Shown here one piece after another: positions 54,662 through 64,000 of a stretch of DNA of 64,000 nt. Position 1 is the first letter of the stretch. Each line of letters opens with the position of its first letter. Source of the stretch: JABDIY01 sp963803875 (GTDB taxonomy: Bacteria; Actinomycetota; Acidimicrobiia; Acidimicrobiales; SZUA-35); contig CAWDOA010000011.1 in NCBI GenBank assembly GCA_963803875.1, positions 1-64,000 of the forward strand, in the 5' to 3' direction. Below the pieces are notes generated by a model, which did not search any database, had not been told where the DNA came from, and was given only the letters and a program-made list of their open reading frames with translations. The position numbers were made by a program, and so were the translations under genes.

Positions 54662-56047
54662 ATGACCCTGATCGAAACCACAGAGACGGCCCAACAAAAG
54701 GAACAGAAGACCAGGGCGCAAGCCCACCTTCTTCCCCATTTCACCAAAGGTGCAGCGTGGCAACACGAGAACCTCGGTGTCATCGAACGGGGGCAGGGTT
54801 GCTACGTGTACGACACCCATGGACGGGAGTACCTCGACGGACTCGCCGGTTTGTTCTGCACCAATCTGGGCCATGGTCGCATGGATCTGGTGCAGGCCGC
54901 TACCGAACAGATGAGCCAGCTTGCGTTCTACCCCACATGGGGCTGGGGTAACCCTCCCGCCATCGAAGCGGCCTCGATGATCGCCGAGGAAGCTCCAGGT
55001 GACCTGGATGAGGTGTTCTTTGTCAACTCCGGCTCCGAAGCCGTGGAGTCAGCGGTCAAGTTTGCTCGGAGCTACCACCTCAGCCGTGGTGAGGAGAGCC
55101 GCTACAAAGTCATCTCGAGGGAATGGTCCTATCACGGAACAACCCTCGGTGGGCTGTCGATCACCGGTGTACCCAAGTTCAGGGAGCCGTTCAAACCGAT
55201 GCTGTGGGACGGGACCCGGCACGTGCGCAACACCTTCGGTGACACCGCTGAAGAACTGGCATCAGCCAAGGCCTTCGAAGACATGATCCTGGCCGAGGGC
55301 CCCGAGACCGTCTCAGCAATCATCTGCGAGCCGGTTCAGAACGGACGCGGTGGTCTCGTTCCCCCCGAGGGCTACTGGCCCGAGTTGCGGCGCATCGCTG
55401 ACAAGTACGGAGTTCTCCTGATTGCCGACGAGGTCATCTGTGCCTTTGGTCGATTCGGCCACTTCTTCGCCTCAGACCGTTTCGACGTGGTTCCCGACAT
55501 CATCACCTTTGCCAAGGGCGTCACCAGCGCCTATCAGCCGCTGGGTGGAATGGTCGTCCGTACACCCCTGGTGCACAGCATCTGGGAGTCACCGACGGGT
55601 GCGTACATGCACGGCGCCACCTTCGGCGGGCACCCGGTTGCAACGGCCGTAGCGGTAGCAACCATTTCGGCCATGCGCAGCGAGGGCATCATGGACCACG
55701 TACTCGACAACGAAGGCGGCTTCCGCCGGCGGATGGATGCACTGCTCGCCGATCATCGTTGTGTCAGCGAGGTTCGAGGCCTTGGCTACTTCTATGCGCT
55801 CGAACTGGTGGCCGACTCCGACACAGGAACGCCGCTCTCGGACACTCAGCGAGCCGGGCTCCAGGGCGGCGGCCTCAACGGGATCTTGCGCGATGCGGGT
55901 CTTCTGATACGGCCTGACGACCGAGGTGCCACGATGCTGGTTACTTCGCCACCGTTGGTTGCCGATCACACGGTGCTGGACGACATCCAGGACCGCCTCG
56001 ACGCTGTTCTCACCCGGACCGAGGACTGGCTGAGCAAGAACAACTGA
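54662..56047 (+). CDS. tpa: Class III PLP aminotransferase, probable taurine-pyruvate aminotransferase
   Basis: 461 residues. Omega-aminotransferase features: YDTHGREYLDGLAGLFCTNLGHG, PLP-phosphate FFVNSGSEAVESAVKFAR, SYHGTTLGGLSITG, ADEVICAFGRFGHFFA, and the PLP-binding Lys in TFAKGVTSAYQPLGG. Size and style fit Tpa, and the convergent neighbour is sulfoacetaldehyde acetyltransferase, which uses the Tpa product. Other omega-aminotransferase roles remain possible, so the taurine assignment rests on context. Confidence 0.85.
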   Translation: MTLIETTETAQQKEQKTRAQAHLLPHFTKGAAWQHENLGVIERGQGCYVYDTHGREYLDGLAGLFCTNLGHGRMDLVQAATEQMSQLAFYPTWGWGNPPAIEAASMIAEEAPGDLDEVFFVNSGSEAVESAVKFARSYHLSRGEESRYKVISREWSYHGTTLGGLSITGVPKFREPFKPMLWDGTRHVRNTFGDTAEELASAKAFEDMILAEGPETVSAIICEPVQNGRGGLVPPEGYWPELRRIADKYGVLLIADEVICAFGRFGHFFASDRFDVVPDIITFAKGVTSAYQPLGGMVVRTPLVHSIWESPTGAYMHGATFGGHPVATAVAVATISAMRSEGIMDHVLDNEGGFRRRMDALLADHRCVSEVRGLGYFYALELVADSDTGTPLSDTQRAGLQGGGLNGILRDAGLLIRPDDRGATMLVTSPPLVADHTVLDDIQDRLDAVLTRTEDWLSKNN

Positions 56048-56080
56048 ATCCGAGAGCAAGCAGAGCTTGGCCCATAGGGA

Positions 56081-56116
56081 CGCTGTGCTGCCCTGATCCG
56101 CTGTGCTGCCCTGATC
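56081..56116 (+). repeat. Two 18-bp tandem repeats between convergent tpa and xsc
   Basis: CGCTGTGCTGCCCTGATC occurs at 56081-56098 and 56099-56116, with a partial third (CGCTG). It lies in the 78-bp gap between the two stops. Confidence 0.85.
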
Positions 56117-56125
56117 CGCTGGACC

Positions 56126-57892
56126 TCACACGTAGTCTTTGTACTTGTCGAGGTGACGAACGGGGGTGGAAAGTGCGTCCTTGCGGAACGGGTCACCCAG
56201 CTCCTGGGTACACATGATCTCGATGACAGTGGTCTTGCCTTCGTTCATCTGAGCATTGACGGCATCGGTCAGCGCAGCACCGACGTTGTCGATCTTGTCG
56301 ACTCGGATTCCCTCGGCCCCCATGGCCTTGGCCATCTCTGCGTAGTTCTCACCGCCATCCAGCTCACCCGCTACAAAGCGGCGCCCGTAGAAGTCCACCT
56401 GGTTCTTCTTCTCGGCGCCCCACTGGCGGTTGTGGAACACGACCGCGGTGACCGGGATGTTGTGGCGCACGGCGGTCATGACTTCCACCATGCTCATCGC
56501 CCACGCACCATCACCGGCATAGGAGATCGAAGGACGGTCCATCGCTGCGGCCTTTGCACCGATGGCACAGGGCAACGCATATCCACAGTTGCCCCAACTC
56601 ATCGCTGCAAAGAAGCTGCGCGGCTCCTCGAACCGCAGGTAGCTGTTCGAAACAGAGTTGATATTGCCGATGTCGGTGCTCACCATCACCCGCGGTGGCA
56701 TGGCCTTCTCGAGCTCGCGTAAGACCTGCCGAGGGTGCAGCCAGTCGCCCGGCATGTCCTCGGCTTCGGCGATGGCCTCGAGGGAGAAATCGTCCTTCTC
56801 GTGGATCCAGGAATCCAGCTCGGCCTCCCACGCATCCTTCTCGGCGTGCATGGCTGCCAGACGCTCATCAGCGTTGGCATCGCAGGCCAGCGTCCGATCC
56901 CGGAGCCGGTCCAGTAGCGCCTGAGCGGCCTGGGCGGCGTCGCCGTTGATCCCAACGCTGATCTTCTTCACCAGCCCCAACATCGTGTGGTCGGCGTCGA
57001 CCTGAATGATCTTGGCGTCCTTGGGCCAGTAGTCCATGTCGTGCTGAGGCAGTGTGCCGAACGGGCCGAGACGGGTTCCCAACGCCAGCACCACGTCTGC
57101 CTTGTTGATCAGCTTCATCGCCGCTTTGGAACCTTGGTATCCCAAGGGCCCAGTCCATTGGGGATGGGACGCGGGAAAGCTGTCGTTGTGGAGATACGTG
57201 TTTGCCACGGGGCACTTCAGGCGCTCCGCCAAGGCAATCGTCTCCGACATCGCATCACCCATCACCACGCCACCCCCGCTGAGCAGTACGGGGAACTGGG
57301 CGTCGGCAAGTAAATCGGCGGCCTCGTCGAGGCTCTTGGAACCACCGGGCCCCCGGTCGACCCGCATGGGCGTCGGGATCTCCACGTCGATGTCACCGTA
57401 GAAGCGGTCGCGCGGGATGTTCAGCTGGGTGGGACCCATTTCGCTGACTGCCCGATCGAAACAACGAGCGGTGAGTTCCGCCATTCGATTCTCGTTGTCG
57501 ACCTGACCCTGGTACTTGGTGAATTCCTCGAACATCGGGAGCTGGTTCGCTTCCTGAAATCCGCCCAAACCGATGCCACCCGAACCGGTTTGTGGGGTAA
57601 CGATGACCACCGGCGAGTGGGCCCAGAATGCGGCTGCGATCGCTGTGACGCAGTTGGAAACCCCGGGACCGTTTTGTCCGATCACGACACCGTGACGTCC
57701 CGAAACTCGCGCATACCCGTCGGCCATGTGCGCGCCACCCTGTTCGTGAACGACTGGGATCAACCTGATTCCTGCCGGAGCAAAGATGTCCATTGCGTCC
57801 ATGAACGCACTACCCATGATTCCGAACATGTCGGTCACGCCATTGGCGACCAAGGTCTCTACGAAGGCTTCACTTGGAGTCATGCGGGTCAT
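56126..57892 (-). CDS. xsc: Sulfoacetaldehyde acetyltransferase
   Basis: 588 residues, the family length. TPP enzyme: MTPSEAFVETLVANGVTDMFG, the catalytic Glu in VHEQGGAHMADGYARVSG, and the TPP/Mg site GDGAWAMSMVEVMT with NRQWGAEKKNQ. The C-terminal VRHLDKYKDYV resembles Xsc. It converts sulfoacetaldehyde and phosphate to sulfite and acetyl phosphate, so taurine carbon enters central metabolism. Pta and sulfite dehydrogenase are not seen nearby. TetR follows upstream on the same strand after 63 bp. Confidence 0.93.
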   Translation of the reverse strand: MTRMTPSEAFVETLVANGVTDMFGIMGSAFMDAMDIFAPAGIRLIPVVHEQGGAHMADGYARVSGRHGVVIGQNGPGVSNCVTAIAAAFWAHSPVVIVTPQTGSGGIGLGGFQEANQLPMFEEFTKYQGQVDNENRMAELTARCFDRAVSEMGPTQLNIPRDRFYGDIDVEIPTPMRVDRGPGGSKSLDEAADLLADAQFPVLLSGGGVVMGDAMSETIALAERLKCPVANTYLHNDSFPASHPQWTGPLGYQGSKAAMKLINKADVVLALGTRLGPFGTLPQHDMDYWPKDAKIIQVDADHTMLGLVKKISVGINGDAAQAAQALLDRLRDRTLACDANADERLAAMHAEKDAWEAELDSWIHEKDDFSLEAIAEAEDMPGDWLHPRQVLRELEKAMPPRVMVSTDIGNINSVSNSYLRFEEPRSFFAAMSWGNCGYALPCAIGAKAAAMDRPSISYAGDGAWAMSMVEVMTAVRHNIPVTAVVFHNRQWGAEKKNQVDFYGRRFVAGELDGGENYAEMAKAMGAEGIRVDKIDNVGAALTDAVNAQMNEGKTTVIEIMCTQELGDPFRKDALSTPVRHLDKYKDYV

Positions 57893-57955
57893 GGGTTAGA
57901 GGCTATAACCGCACACAGGAGCCGTCTAGCGCAACCGGCAAAAAGCCGCCAGCCC

Positions 57956-58531
57956 CTAACTCGCGTGCCGCGACAGTTCGGCAATGCCAGCGCAGAGCAG
58001 ATCGAGAAGATGCTCGAAGGACTCGTCGAGGTCTTGTTCGAGGGGATGTCCGTCGCCTGCCTCGAGGTGAGCGAAGCCGTGGAACGCACTGCGAAGTGTG
58101 CGGGCGGCATGAACCCGCTGGTCGTCGGAGAGGTCGAAAGAGATCAGCGCTTGGCCGAGGAGGTTGACGATGCGGTCGACGGCGGCCTCCAGCTCATCAT
58201 CGCCGGCACAGGGGTACCGATCCGTTGCCGTGTACAACCCGGGGACGTCTTTCACGGTTTTCCGCCAGGCTCGGCCCATGGCCTTTACAGCGTCGCCACC
58301 CGACAGCCCGACCGCCGCTTCGGTGAGTCTGGTGAACAACTCTTCCCGACCCCGCAAACCGAGGAGCCGAATGAGGTCGTCGTAACTGTCGACATGGCGG
58401 TACAGCGCCGGCTGGCTGGCGTTGAGATGTTTGGCCACTCGGGTGAGGGTGATGGCGTCGAGTCCTTCGGCGTTGGCGATTCGCGCCGCCGTGTCCACCA
58501 CGATGTCTGTTGTCATTGCCTGGCGCGCCAT
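57956..58531 (-). CDS. TetR/AcrR-family regulator
   Basis: 191 residues from ATG 58531 (MARQAMTTDIVVDTAARIAN); MTTDIV at 58516 is an alternative. DNA-binding helix-turn-helix: DAITLTRVAKHLNASQPALYRHVDSYDDLI. The C-terminal part resembles the TetR_C_33 type (LFTRLTEAAVGLSGGDAVKA). Its gene lies upstream of xsc in the same direction, so it is a candidate regulator of taurine metabolism. That is inference from position. Confidence 0.88.
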   Translation of the reverse strand: MARQAMTTDIVVDTAARIANAEGLDAITLTRVAKHLNASQPALYRHVDSYDDLIRLLGLRGREELFTRLTEAAVGLSGGDAVKAMGRAWRKTVKDVPGLYTATDRYPCAGDDELEAAVDRIVNLLGQALISFDLSDDQRVHAARTLRSAFHGFAHLEAGDGHPLEQDLDESFEHLLDLLCAGIAELSRHAS

Positions 58532-58823
58532 TTCGCCCAAGGGTAACTTCCCGCCGTGATCGACACGCTGCCCGGGGCCAACAACCATCCGGACGCGCAC
58601 GACAACATCGAAGGCAGTGCGGAACAGTACGCACGACCGGTGCACAGTTGTACGTTTCCGCGGTCCGCCAGCGCGTGGTCTAATCGGCGTTGAGAGTTCC
58701 CGATACCTTCAGGTAGTACTTGGGAGCGTTGGGAATCACGACGCACGCTCTTTGGCGGTGTCGGGTCGTTTGGCGGAACGGCTGCGACACCGCCGGAGCA
58801 TCTCTTTCAACCGCGCAGTCATT

Positions 58824-59472
58824 TCAACCGCGCAGTGTCAACTTTCGTAGCTGGTCGGGCTGGTTGATAATGACCGTCTTTCGTCCGGTCGCAATGATGC
58901 CGCTCTCTCGCAGCTCCGCCGAGCGCGTTGGTGGTGCCCTCTCGCGACAGGCCGGCCCACTGGCCCAGCTCAACCTGGGTGATCGGCATGCGCAACGTGA
59001 CTCCCGGCGCTGGCTCCTGACCGCTTCGTAGCAGCAGCTCCAACAGGCGATCGGCGATACGTTCAGTACCGTTGCGGTTTGCCACATCAACGAACTGATC
59101 AGTGAGCTGACGCATCCGTGTGATCACACGACTCAGGATGGCGGTGACGAACTCGGGGTTGGTGGCCAAGACCTCCCGAAACTCGGTGGCAGGAATCGTC
59201 CGGATTCGGCTGAGGTCGACTGTGACCGCCGTGGCGCTGCGAGGTGCGTCATCGATGACGCCGAGCTCACCCACAACACCGTCGGCAGCCACCAGATCAA
59301 GGAGCGCCGTTTTCCCGCCGACGCTTGTGCGTTCCACCCGCAGAAGACCGGATTCGACAAGCAGGACCGAGTGCGACTCGTCACCCTCGAAGAACAGATA
59401 GCTCCCGCCGGGGTACTGACGAAGGCTCCCCATACCTCGCAGCGTGGTGAGAATCGGATCCGGTCCGTGCAT
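58824..59472 (-). CDS. Crp/Fnr-family transcription regulator (frameshift near 58919)
   Basis: About 215 residues. A cyclic-nucleotide-binding domain (LRQYPGGSYLFFEGDESHSV, LLDLVAADGVVGELGVI, SATAVTVDLSRIRTIPATEF) is followed by a Crp helix-turn-helix (MPITQVELGQWAGLSREGT). A one-base surplus near 58915-58924 shifts the last third of the DNA-binding domain; the corrected end reads ALAELRESGIIATGRKTVII. No Fnr Cys cluster is seen. It is preceded on the same strand by an MFS gene and followed by TetR after 292 bp. Confidence 0.88.
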
Positions 59473-59619
59473 ATTGTGTTCGTGCAGTCACGACCACGAT
59501 CTCGGTGTCACGCTTCCGCACCATTCCTCGGAAGGGTAATGCAGGCTGGGACCGACACGCTGCCAAAGACCGCCGGCGCGACGGGTCCAGTCGTCGTGTT
59601 TCTGACCCGGTGAACCGAA

Positions 59620-60799
59620 TCAGACCAGGGCGGCCAGTTGTTGGTCCGCTCCTATTCGGGTTCGCAGATAGACGGCGACCCCGGCACCGGCGGCGAGCCC
59701 GGCGGCGCACAACGTCCACAGAAGCCCGTATCCAACCTGATCTACGATCACACTGCCGACCACCGGACCCGAACCAGCACCAACGAAGATGCCGATCTGG
59801 GTGATACCGGTCGCTGCGGCGGGTGCTGACGGATTGTTCCGGATGACCGAGAGGTTGAACAGAGCCGGGCCACGCCCAGCCGGCGGCAAAGGCGGGCACG
59901 ACCGCGACCGCGTAGCTCAGCGGAGACGCGGCCGACATCAACAAGAGACCGCCGGAGCCGATACCGAGAAGCCAGACCAAACGCTGAATCGGCAAGATCC
60001 CCCGGTAGTCGACAGCCCAACCCTGATACAGGCGGCTGGTGATCCCCGCAGCCGAGCCGAGGGACAGGAGCCACCCGGCCGGCCCTTCTCCCATCCCAGC
60101 ATTGGTTGCACCAGAAGTGAGAAGGCTCACCATCGCCCCTGCTGTCATGGCACCGAGGAAGCCGACCGTTGCATAGAGCGCCAGCAGCCGGCTCGGCATG
60201 TCGGGACGCGCATCGTTGGACTTCGCATTGACGAGCTTGACGGTGTCTGCAGCCCCCATCGGTTGGATCGCAATCGCAACCAGAGTGAGTATCGCCGCGG
60301 CGACATAGGCCCAGCGCCAACCCACGGTGAGAGCGATCGCCGGAACCGCTGCGCCGCCGAGAAGCGCCGAACCTGGCATCCCGCTCTGCTTGACCGCCAG
60401 CGCCATCCCGAGCCGTTCCTTCCGAACCCGGTTCGACAACAAGAGGTTCGCGGCTGGCTGATTGAGGGCGTTCACGAACCCGGAGAAGCCGATGAGAACG
60501 AGGAACTGCCACGGGTGATCCGCCCAGGCTGCTATTCCCATCATCGCAAGTGCGGTTCCGGCGAGGCCCGCTCGCAGGGCCCGTCCGGGCCCTAGCATCT
60601 GGGCCACTCGCCCCATCGATGCCGAGGCGAGCCCTGCAACGGCAAAGGCCGAGCCGATGAACAACCCGACCATGGTGATGGAGTAGCCGAGATCGTTGCG
60701 GATCTGAACCGAGAGTGCTCCGGTGAGGAACACCGGCAACGTACTGCACATCGTGGCGAGGCTCGCCGCAGTCCACACCCGGATCTGGCGCGCCGCCAT
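59620..60799 (-). CDS. Major facilitator superfamily transporter (frameshift near 59871)
   Basis: About 392 residues after joining. Start MAARQIRVWTAASLATMCST; 12 helices: LGYSITMVGLFIGSAFAVAG, FLVLIGFSGFVNALNQPAAN, LALYATVGFLGAMTAGAMV. A surplus C near 59871 separates AFAAGWAWP from ALFNLSVIRNNPSAPAAATG and the last helices (QIGIFVGAGSGPVVGSVIV). Cyanate/nitrate-like MFS (CynX-like) features, substrate unknown. Divergent from the serine hydrolase gene. Confidence 0.87.
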
Positions 60800-60858
60800 C
60801 GGGGCGGTATGAGTCGCGTCGATGGGTTCAGTTTACGACTCGCTCCCAAGGCCTCCTA

Positions 60859-62075
60859 GTGTTTGGGGACGTGACACTCAGCACCGATCGACTCAGTGAC
60901 GCCGACAGGTTCATACAGAGCAAATACATCGACGGCGGGGTTCTGCCAGGGTTCTCGTGGTCCGTCGTCCACAACGATGAGGTGGTCCACACCGCCGCCA
61001 CGAACTATGAACCCGACGCGATCTTCCGGATCTATTCGATGACGAAACCCATCACGTCCGTGGCGATGCTCATGCTCATCGAGCGCGGCCTGTGCCGGCT
61101 CAAGGACCCGGTCTCGAAGTGGCTTCCCGAGTGGAGCGAGCTCACCGTCTACGTCGCCGGTCACGGCGACTCGATGACCGTTGCGGCCCCCGCTCGACCG
61201 ATGACGGTTCAGGATCTACTCACCCACACGAGCGGGCTCACCTACGGCTGGATGTATGCCCATCCAGTCGATGCCGCCTACCGCAAACGAAAGATCGGCA
61301 CGCGCACGATCTCCCTCGCTGAGACCTGTTCTCGCGCCCGGAGGTCCCGCTGAAGTTCTCACCCGGCACCGAGTGGCAGTATTCGATTTCTACCGACGTC
61401 ATCGGACACCTCGTAGAACTGATCTCGGGCACACCACTCGACCAATTCTTTGACACCGAGATCCTGGGACCACTCGGGATGGCAGACACCGCCTTCTGGG
61501 TCGACGACGACAAGGCGGATCAGCTGGTGCCGAACACTGCGATACCCGGGCAGAGTCCGTTTGGCATCCCCCCTGATGCTCCTTCGGCCGGCGTGGGGGA
61601 TCTCGTTGTCATCGACGGCAACACCACAGAGAGCGAGTACAGAACCAAGCCGACATTGTTGTCGGGCGGCGGCGGTTTGACGTCGACGCTGGGCGACTAC
61701 GTTCGCTTCTGTCGGATGATTCTCAACGGTGGAGAGTTGGATGGCGTTCGGATCGTCGGCGGTCGAACCCTCGCATTCGCCGGCCAGAACCACTTGCCAG
61801 GTGGAGCGACACTTGCGGACATCGGTCCGCCCATCGGAACCGAAACGAACAACGAGGGAATAGGTTTCGGGCTCGGCTTCAGCGTGGCAGTAGACCCCGC
61901 GGCCAACGGAGTGATCCAGAGCGTTGGCACCATGGCATGGGGAGGAGCCGCATCCACTCTGTTCTGGATAGATCCGACGGAGCACCTCGCAGTCGTCGGA
62001 ATGACCCAGGTCATGCCCAGCTGGTCCAGCAACCTACGCGATGAACTCCGCCAGATCGTGTACGCAGCTTTGTGA
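60859..62075 (+). CDS. Beta-lactamase-family serine hydrolase (frameshift near 61328)
   Basis: About 405 residues from GTG 60859 (GTG 60871 is possible). The N-terminal frame has the SxxK nucleophile in IYSMTKPITSVAMLML, then DLLTHTSGLTYGW. One base is missing near 61321-61330; the corrected line is ETLFSRPEVPLKFSPGTEW then YSISTDVIGHLVELISGTPL. The C-terminal third has HLAVVGMTQVMPSW. The YxN motif is YSI here. Class C-like esterase or D-aminopeptidase-like family; not evidence for antibiotic resistance. Confidence 0.9.
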
Positions 62076-62139
62076 ACCCACTGGGAACTCGACACCCAAC
62101 GTCGCACTGCGTTGGGCTTCTTCGACCTATCTTCAAGGT

Positions 62140-63579
62140 GTGGATCTTCCGGCGACGACAACAACCTTTGACGAGATGGTGGCCGATGGCAGCACCGTTC
62201 GTTCCCCGTACCGTCAGTACTGCGAGTGGATCAACGGTGAAGACCCGACCAGACTGCTCACCAAAACCGCCGACGCAGAGAGGATCTTTCGTCGCACGGG
62301 TATCACCTTCAACGTCTACGGCGATGAAGCGGCCGATGAACGGCTGATCCCGTTCGACATCGTGCCGAGAATCATCTCGGGGCTCGAGTGGCACCGACTG
62401 TCCCGCGGCATCGAACAACGAGTCCGGGCCATCAACGCGTTCCTGTACGACATCTACCATCGTCAGGAGATCCTCAAGGCCGGGAGAATTCCACAGTCGC
62501 TCATCGCCAACAACGATGCCTATCTACCTCAGATGCAGGGGGTGAATCCGCCCGGCCGGGTGTACACCCACATCGTCGGGATCGACCTGGTCCGGACCGA
62601 CGAAAACGAGTTCTACGTGCTGGAGGACAATGCTCGGACGCCGTCGGGCGTGTCCTACATGCTGGAGAACCGCGAGACCATGCTGCATATGTTCCCCGAG
62701 TTGTTCTCGTCGATCTCGGTGCAGCGGATCAACACGTACCCACTCGAGCTACGCCGCTCCCTGGCCGCCTGCGCCCCGGAGGGCTCGAACCATCGGCCGA
62801 CCGTTGCGGTCCTCACACCCGGTGTGTACAACTCGGCCTATTTCGAGCACTCGTTCCTCGCCGATGAGATGGGGGCGCCTCTGGTGCAGGGAAACGACCT
62901 GCGGATAGTTGACGGGCGGCTCGCCATGCGCACAACCCAGGACTATCAACCCATCGACGTCCTCTACCGTCGAGTGGACGACGACTTTCTGGACCCACTC
63001 AACTTCGATCCGACGTCGCAGTTGGGCGTTCCCGGAGTGTTCGATGTGTATCGAGCCGGCAACCTGACGATTGCCAATGCACCCGGCACCGGAGTCGCCG
63101 ACGACAAGGCGGTGTATTCGTACATGCCCGAGATCGTGCAGTTCTACACCGGAGAACGACCGATTCTGAACAACGTGCCCACCTGGCGCTGCGGCGATCC
63201 TGACTCGCTGACCTACGTATTGGATCACCTCGACGAACTGGTCGTGAAGGAAGTCCACGGATCCGGCGGTTATGGCATGTTGGTGGGGCCGGCGGCCACC
63301 AAAGACGAACGTGAACAGTTCGCTGCCAAGCTACGGTCAGCTCCGGCCAACTACATCGCCCAACCGACCCTCGCTCTCTCCTCGGTGCCTATTCTGACCG
63401 AAGCCGGCCTTGCGCCCCGACACGTGGATCTCCGCCCGTTCGTTCTGGTTTCGCCCGATTCGATCCACATCACTCCTGGCGGCCTCACACGGGTTGCGTT
63501 GGAAGACGGTTCGCTCGTGGTCAACTCCAGTCAGGGCGGCGGAACCAAGGACACCTGGGTTCTGGAGGACTACCTATGA
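62140..63579 (+). CDS. Circularly permuted ATP-grasp protein
   Basis: 479 residues from GTG 62140 (GTG GAT CTT); MVADGS at 62176 is another start. Family features: GDEAADERLIPFDIVPRIIS, LSRGIEQRVRAINAFLYDIY, VGIDLVRTDENEFYVLEDN, TPSGVSYMLENRETM, a GSGGYGMLVGPAA nucleotide loop and RPFVLVSPDSIHITPGGLTR. Such permuted ATP-grasp enzymes are predicted amide ligases that make or modify peptides, working with alpha-E proteins and often a transglutaminase. The alpha-E gene follows with an ATGA overlap. The chemical product is unknown. Confidence 0.93.
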   Translation: MDLPATTTTFDEMVADGSTVRSPYRQYCEWINGEDPTRLLTKTADAERIFRRTGITFNVYGDEAADERLIPFDIVPRIISGLEWHRLSRGIEQRVRAINAFLYDIYHRQEILKAGRIPQSLIANNDAYLPQMQGVNPPGRVYTHIVGIDLVRTDENEFYVLEDNARTPSGVSYMLENRETMLHMFPELFSSISVQRINTYPLELRRSLAACAPEGSNHRPTVAVLTPGVYNSAYFEHSFLADEMGAPLVQGNDLRIVDGRLAMRTTQDYQPIDVLYRRVDDDFLDPLNFDPTSQLGVPGVFDVYRAGNLTIANAPGTGVADDKAVYSYMPEIVQFYTGERPILNNVPTWRCGDPDSLTYVLDHLDELVVKEVHGSGGYGMLVGPAATKDEREQFAAKLRSAPANYIAQPTLALSSVPILTEAGLAPRHVDLRPFVLVSPDSIHITPGGLTRVALEDGSLVVNSSQGGGTKDTWVLEDYL

Positions 63580-64000
63580 TGCTCGGAACCACAGCCGGCG
63601 GACTGTTCTGGATGTTCCGGTACCTGGAGCGGTGCGAGAACACTGCCCGATTGGTCGAGGCTGGGCTCCGGATCGCGCTCACCAAGTCCAGCGAAAGCGC
63701 TGGAGAATGGGAATCGGTTGTGCTCACCACCGGCGCCTCGGAGTTGTTTGAACAGCATCACGATCGATACGAACGAGATGCCGTCATCGACTTCCTGTTG
63801 AGAGACCCGGAGAACCCCTCGAGCGTGCTCTGCCTGGTAGAAGCTGCCCGGAACAATGCCCGCGGCGTACGAACCGCGCTGACCCGTGAAGTATGGGAAG
63901 CGACCAATGATTGTTGGATGGTGCTCTGTGACACGCTGGCTGATCCCGTTCCGGATCGTGATCTGCCCGAGGTCCTGAGCCGAATCCGTCAGGAGAGCGC
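63576..64000 (+). CDS. Alpha-E domain protein (3' end cut by window)
   Basis: An open frame begins at ATG 63576, overlapping the upstream stop, and runs to the window edge (141 codons). It starts MMLGTTAGGLFWMFRYLERC, continues ENTARLVEAGLRIAL, and has the alpha-E signature ARNNARGVRTALTREVWEAT. This all-helical family is the constant partner of permuted ATP-grasp enzymes. The rest, and a possible downstream transglutaminase, are outside the window. Confidence 0.9.
   Translation, partial: MMLGTTAGGLFWMFRYLERCENTARLVEAGLRIALTKSSESAGEWESVVLTTGASELFEQHHDRYERDAVIDFLLRDPENPSSVLCLVEAARNNARGVRTALTREVWEATNDCWMVLCDTLADPVPDRDLPEVLSRIRQES

Noticed and set aside
60859..62075. Antibiotic beta-lactamase
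   Set aside because: Belongs to the broad class C-like esterase family with a YSI motif and no secretion signal.

Overview
The window comes from a high-GC actinobacterium, most likely of the class Acidimicrobiia (inference). Two things point there: a complete Pup-proteasome locus, and the gene order MerR / DUF151 nuclease / MerR / GarA-like FHA / GcvH / PgsA, which is an actinobacterial arrangement. Genes are dense on both strands, many with ATGA or GTGA stop/start overlaps. I see one tRNA (Pro, GGG) and no rRNA, insertion sequence, phage or CRISPR array.

Region 1 (1-14.8 kb, all minus strand) is the protein-turnover locus. Read in the direction of transcription it holds an oligopeptidase B-like S9 peptidase, the proteasomal ATPase Mpa/ARC (C-terminal QYL), a roughly 1,660-residue secreted Ig/cadherin-repeat protein ending in a DUF4214-like domain, then dop, pup (ending GGQ), prcB, prcA, pafA and the N-terminal part of pafB. 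The surface protein sits between mpa and dop, which is unusual.

Region 2 (15-30 kb) holds a histidine phosphatase, a diguanylate cyclase, an APH-like kinase, the minus-strand run SRAP - DUF2079 - pgsA - gcvH - FHA - MerR - DUF151, the tRNA, a GGDEF/EAL protein, an MFS transporter, a small zinc-ribbon membrane protein and a SpoIIE-type phosphatase. Region 3 (30-40 kb) has der overlapping a PDZ/radical-SAM/DUF512 protein, a mucin-like Thr/Pro-rich membrane protein with two tandem repeat arrays, a three-gene lipid-modification operon (FAD oxidoreductase, DUF1365, cyclopropane-fatty-acid synthase-like), a sensor kinase, ispH and a DinB-like protein. Region 4 (40-52 kb) has the operon scpA-scpB-rluB-aroH-tyrA-cmk-plsC, divergent trpS with an orphan solute-binding lipoprotein, pyrG-NUDIX-HD, an AcuI-type reductase and a shikimate-kinase-like protein. 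Region 5 (52-64 kb) has an SCO6745-type protein, an FAD oxidoreductase, a likely taurine pair (aminotransferase and sulfoacetaldehyde acetyltransferase), TetR and Crp regulators, an MFS transporter, a serine hydrolase, and a circularly permuted ATP-grasp / alpha-E pair cut by the window end.

A recurrent feature is broken reading frames. About 15-16 single-base shifts fall in eleven genes, including housekeeping genes (prcB, scpB, rluB), while 15-37 kb has none. Base-level indel errors in the assembly are the simplest explanation, so I list each affected gene as one CDS and mark the shift. The prcB shift falls exactly on a canonical -1 slippery heptamer and deserves a separate check.
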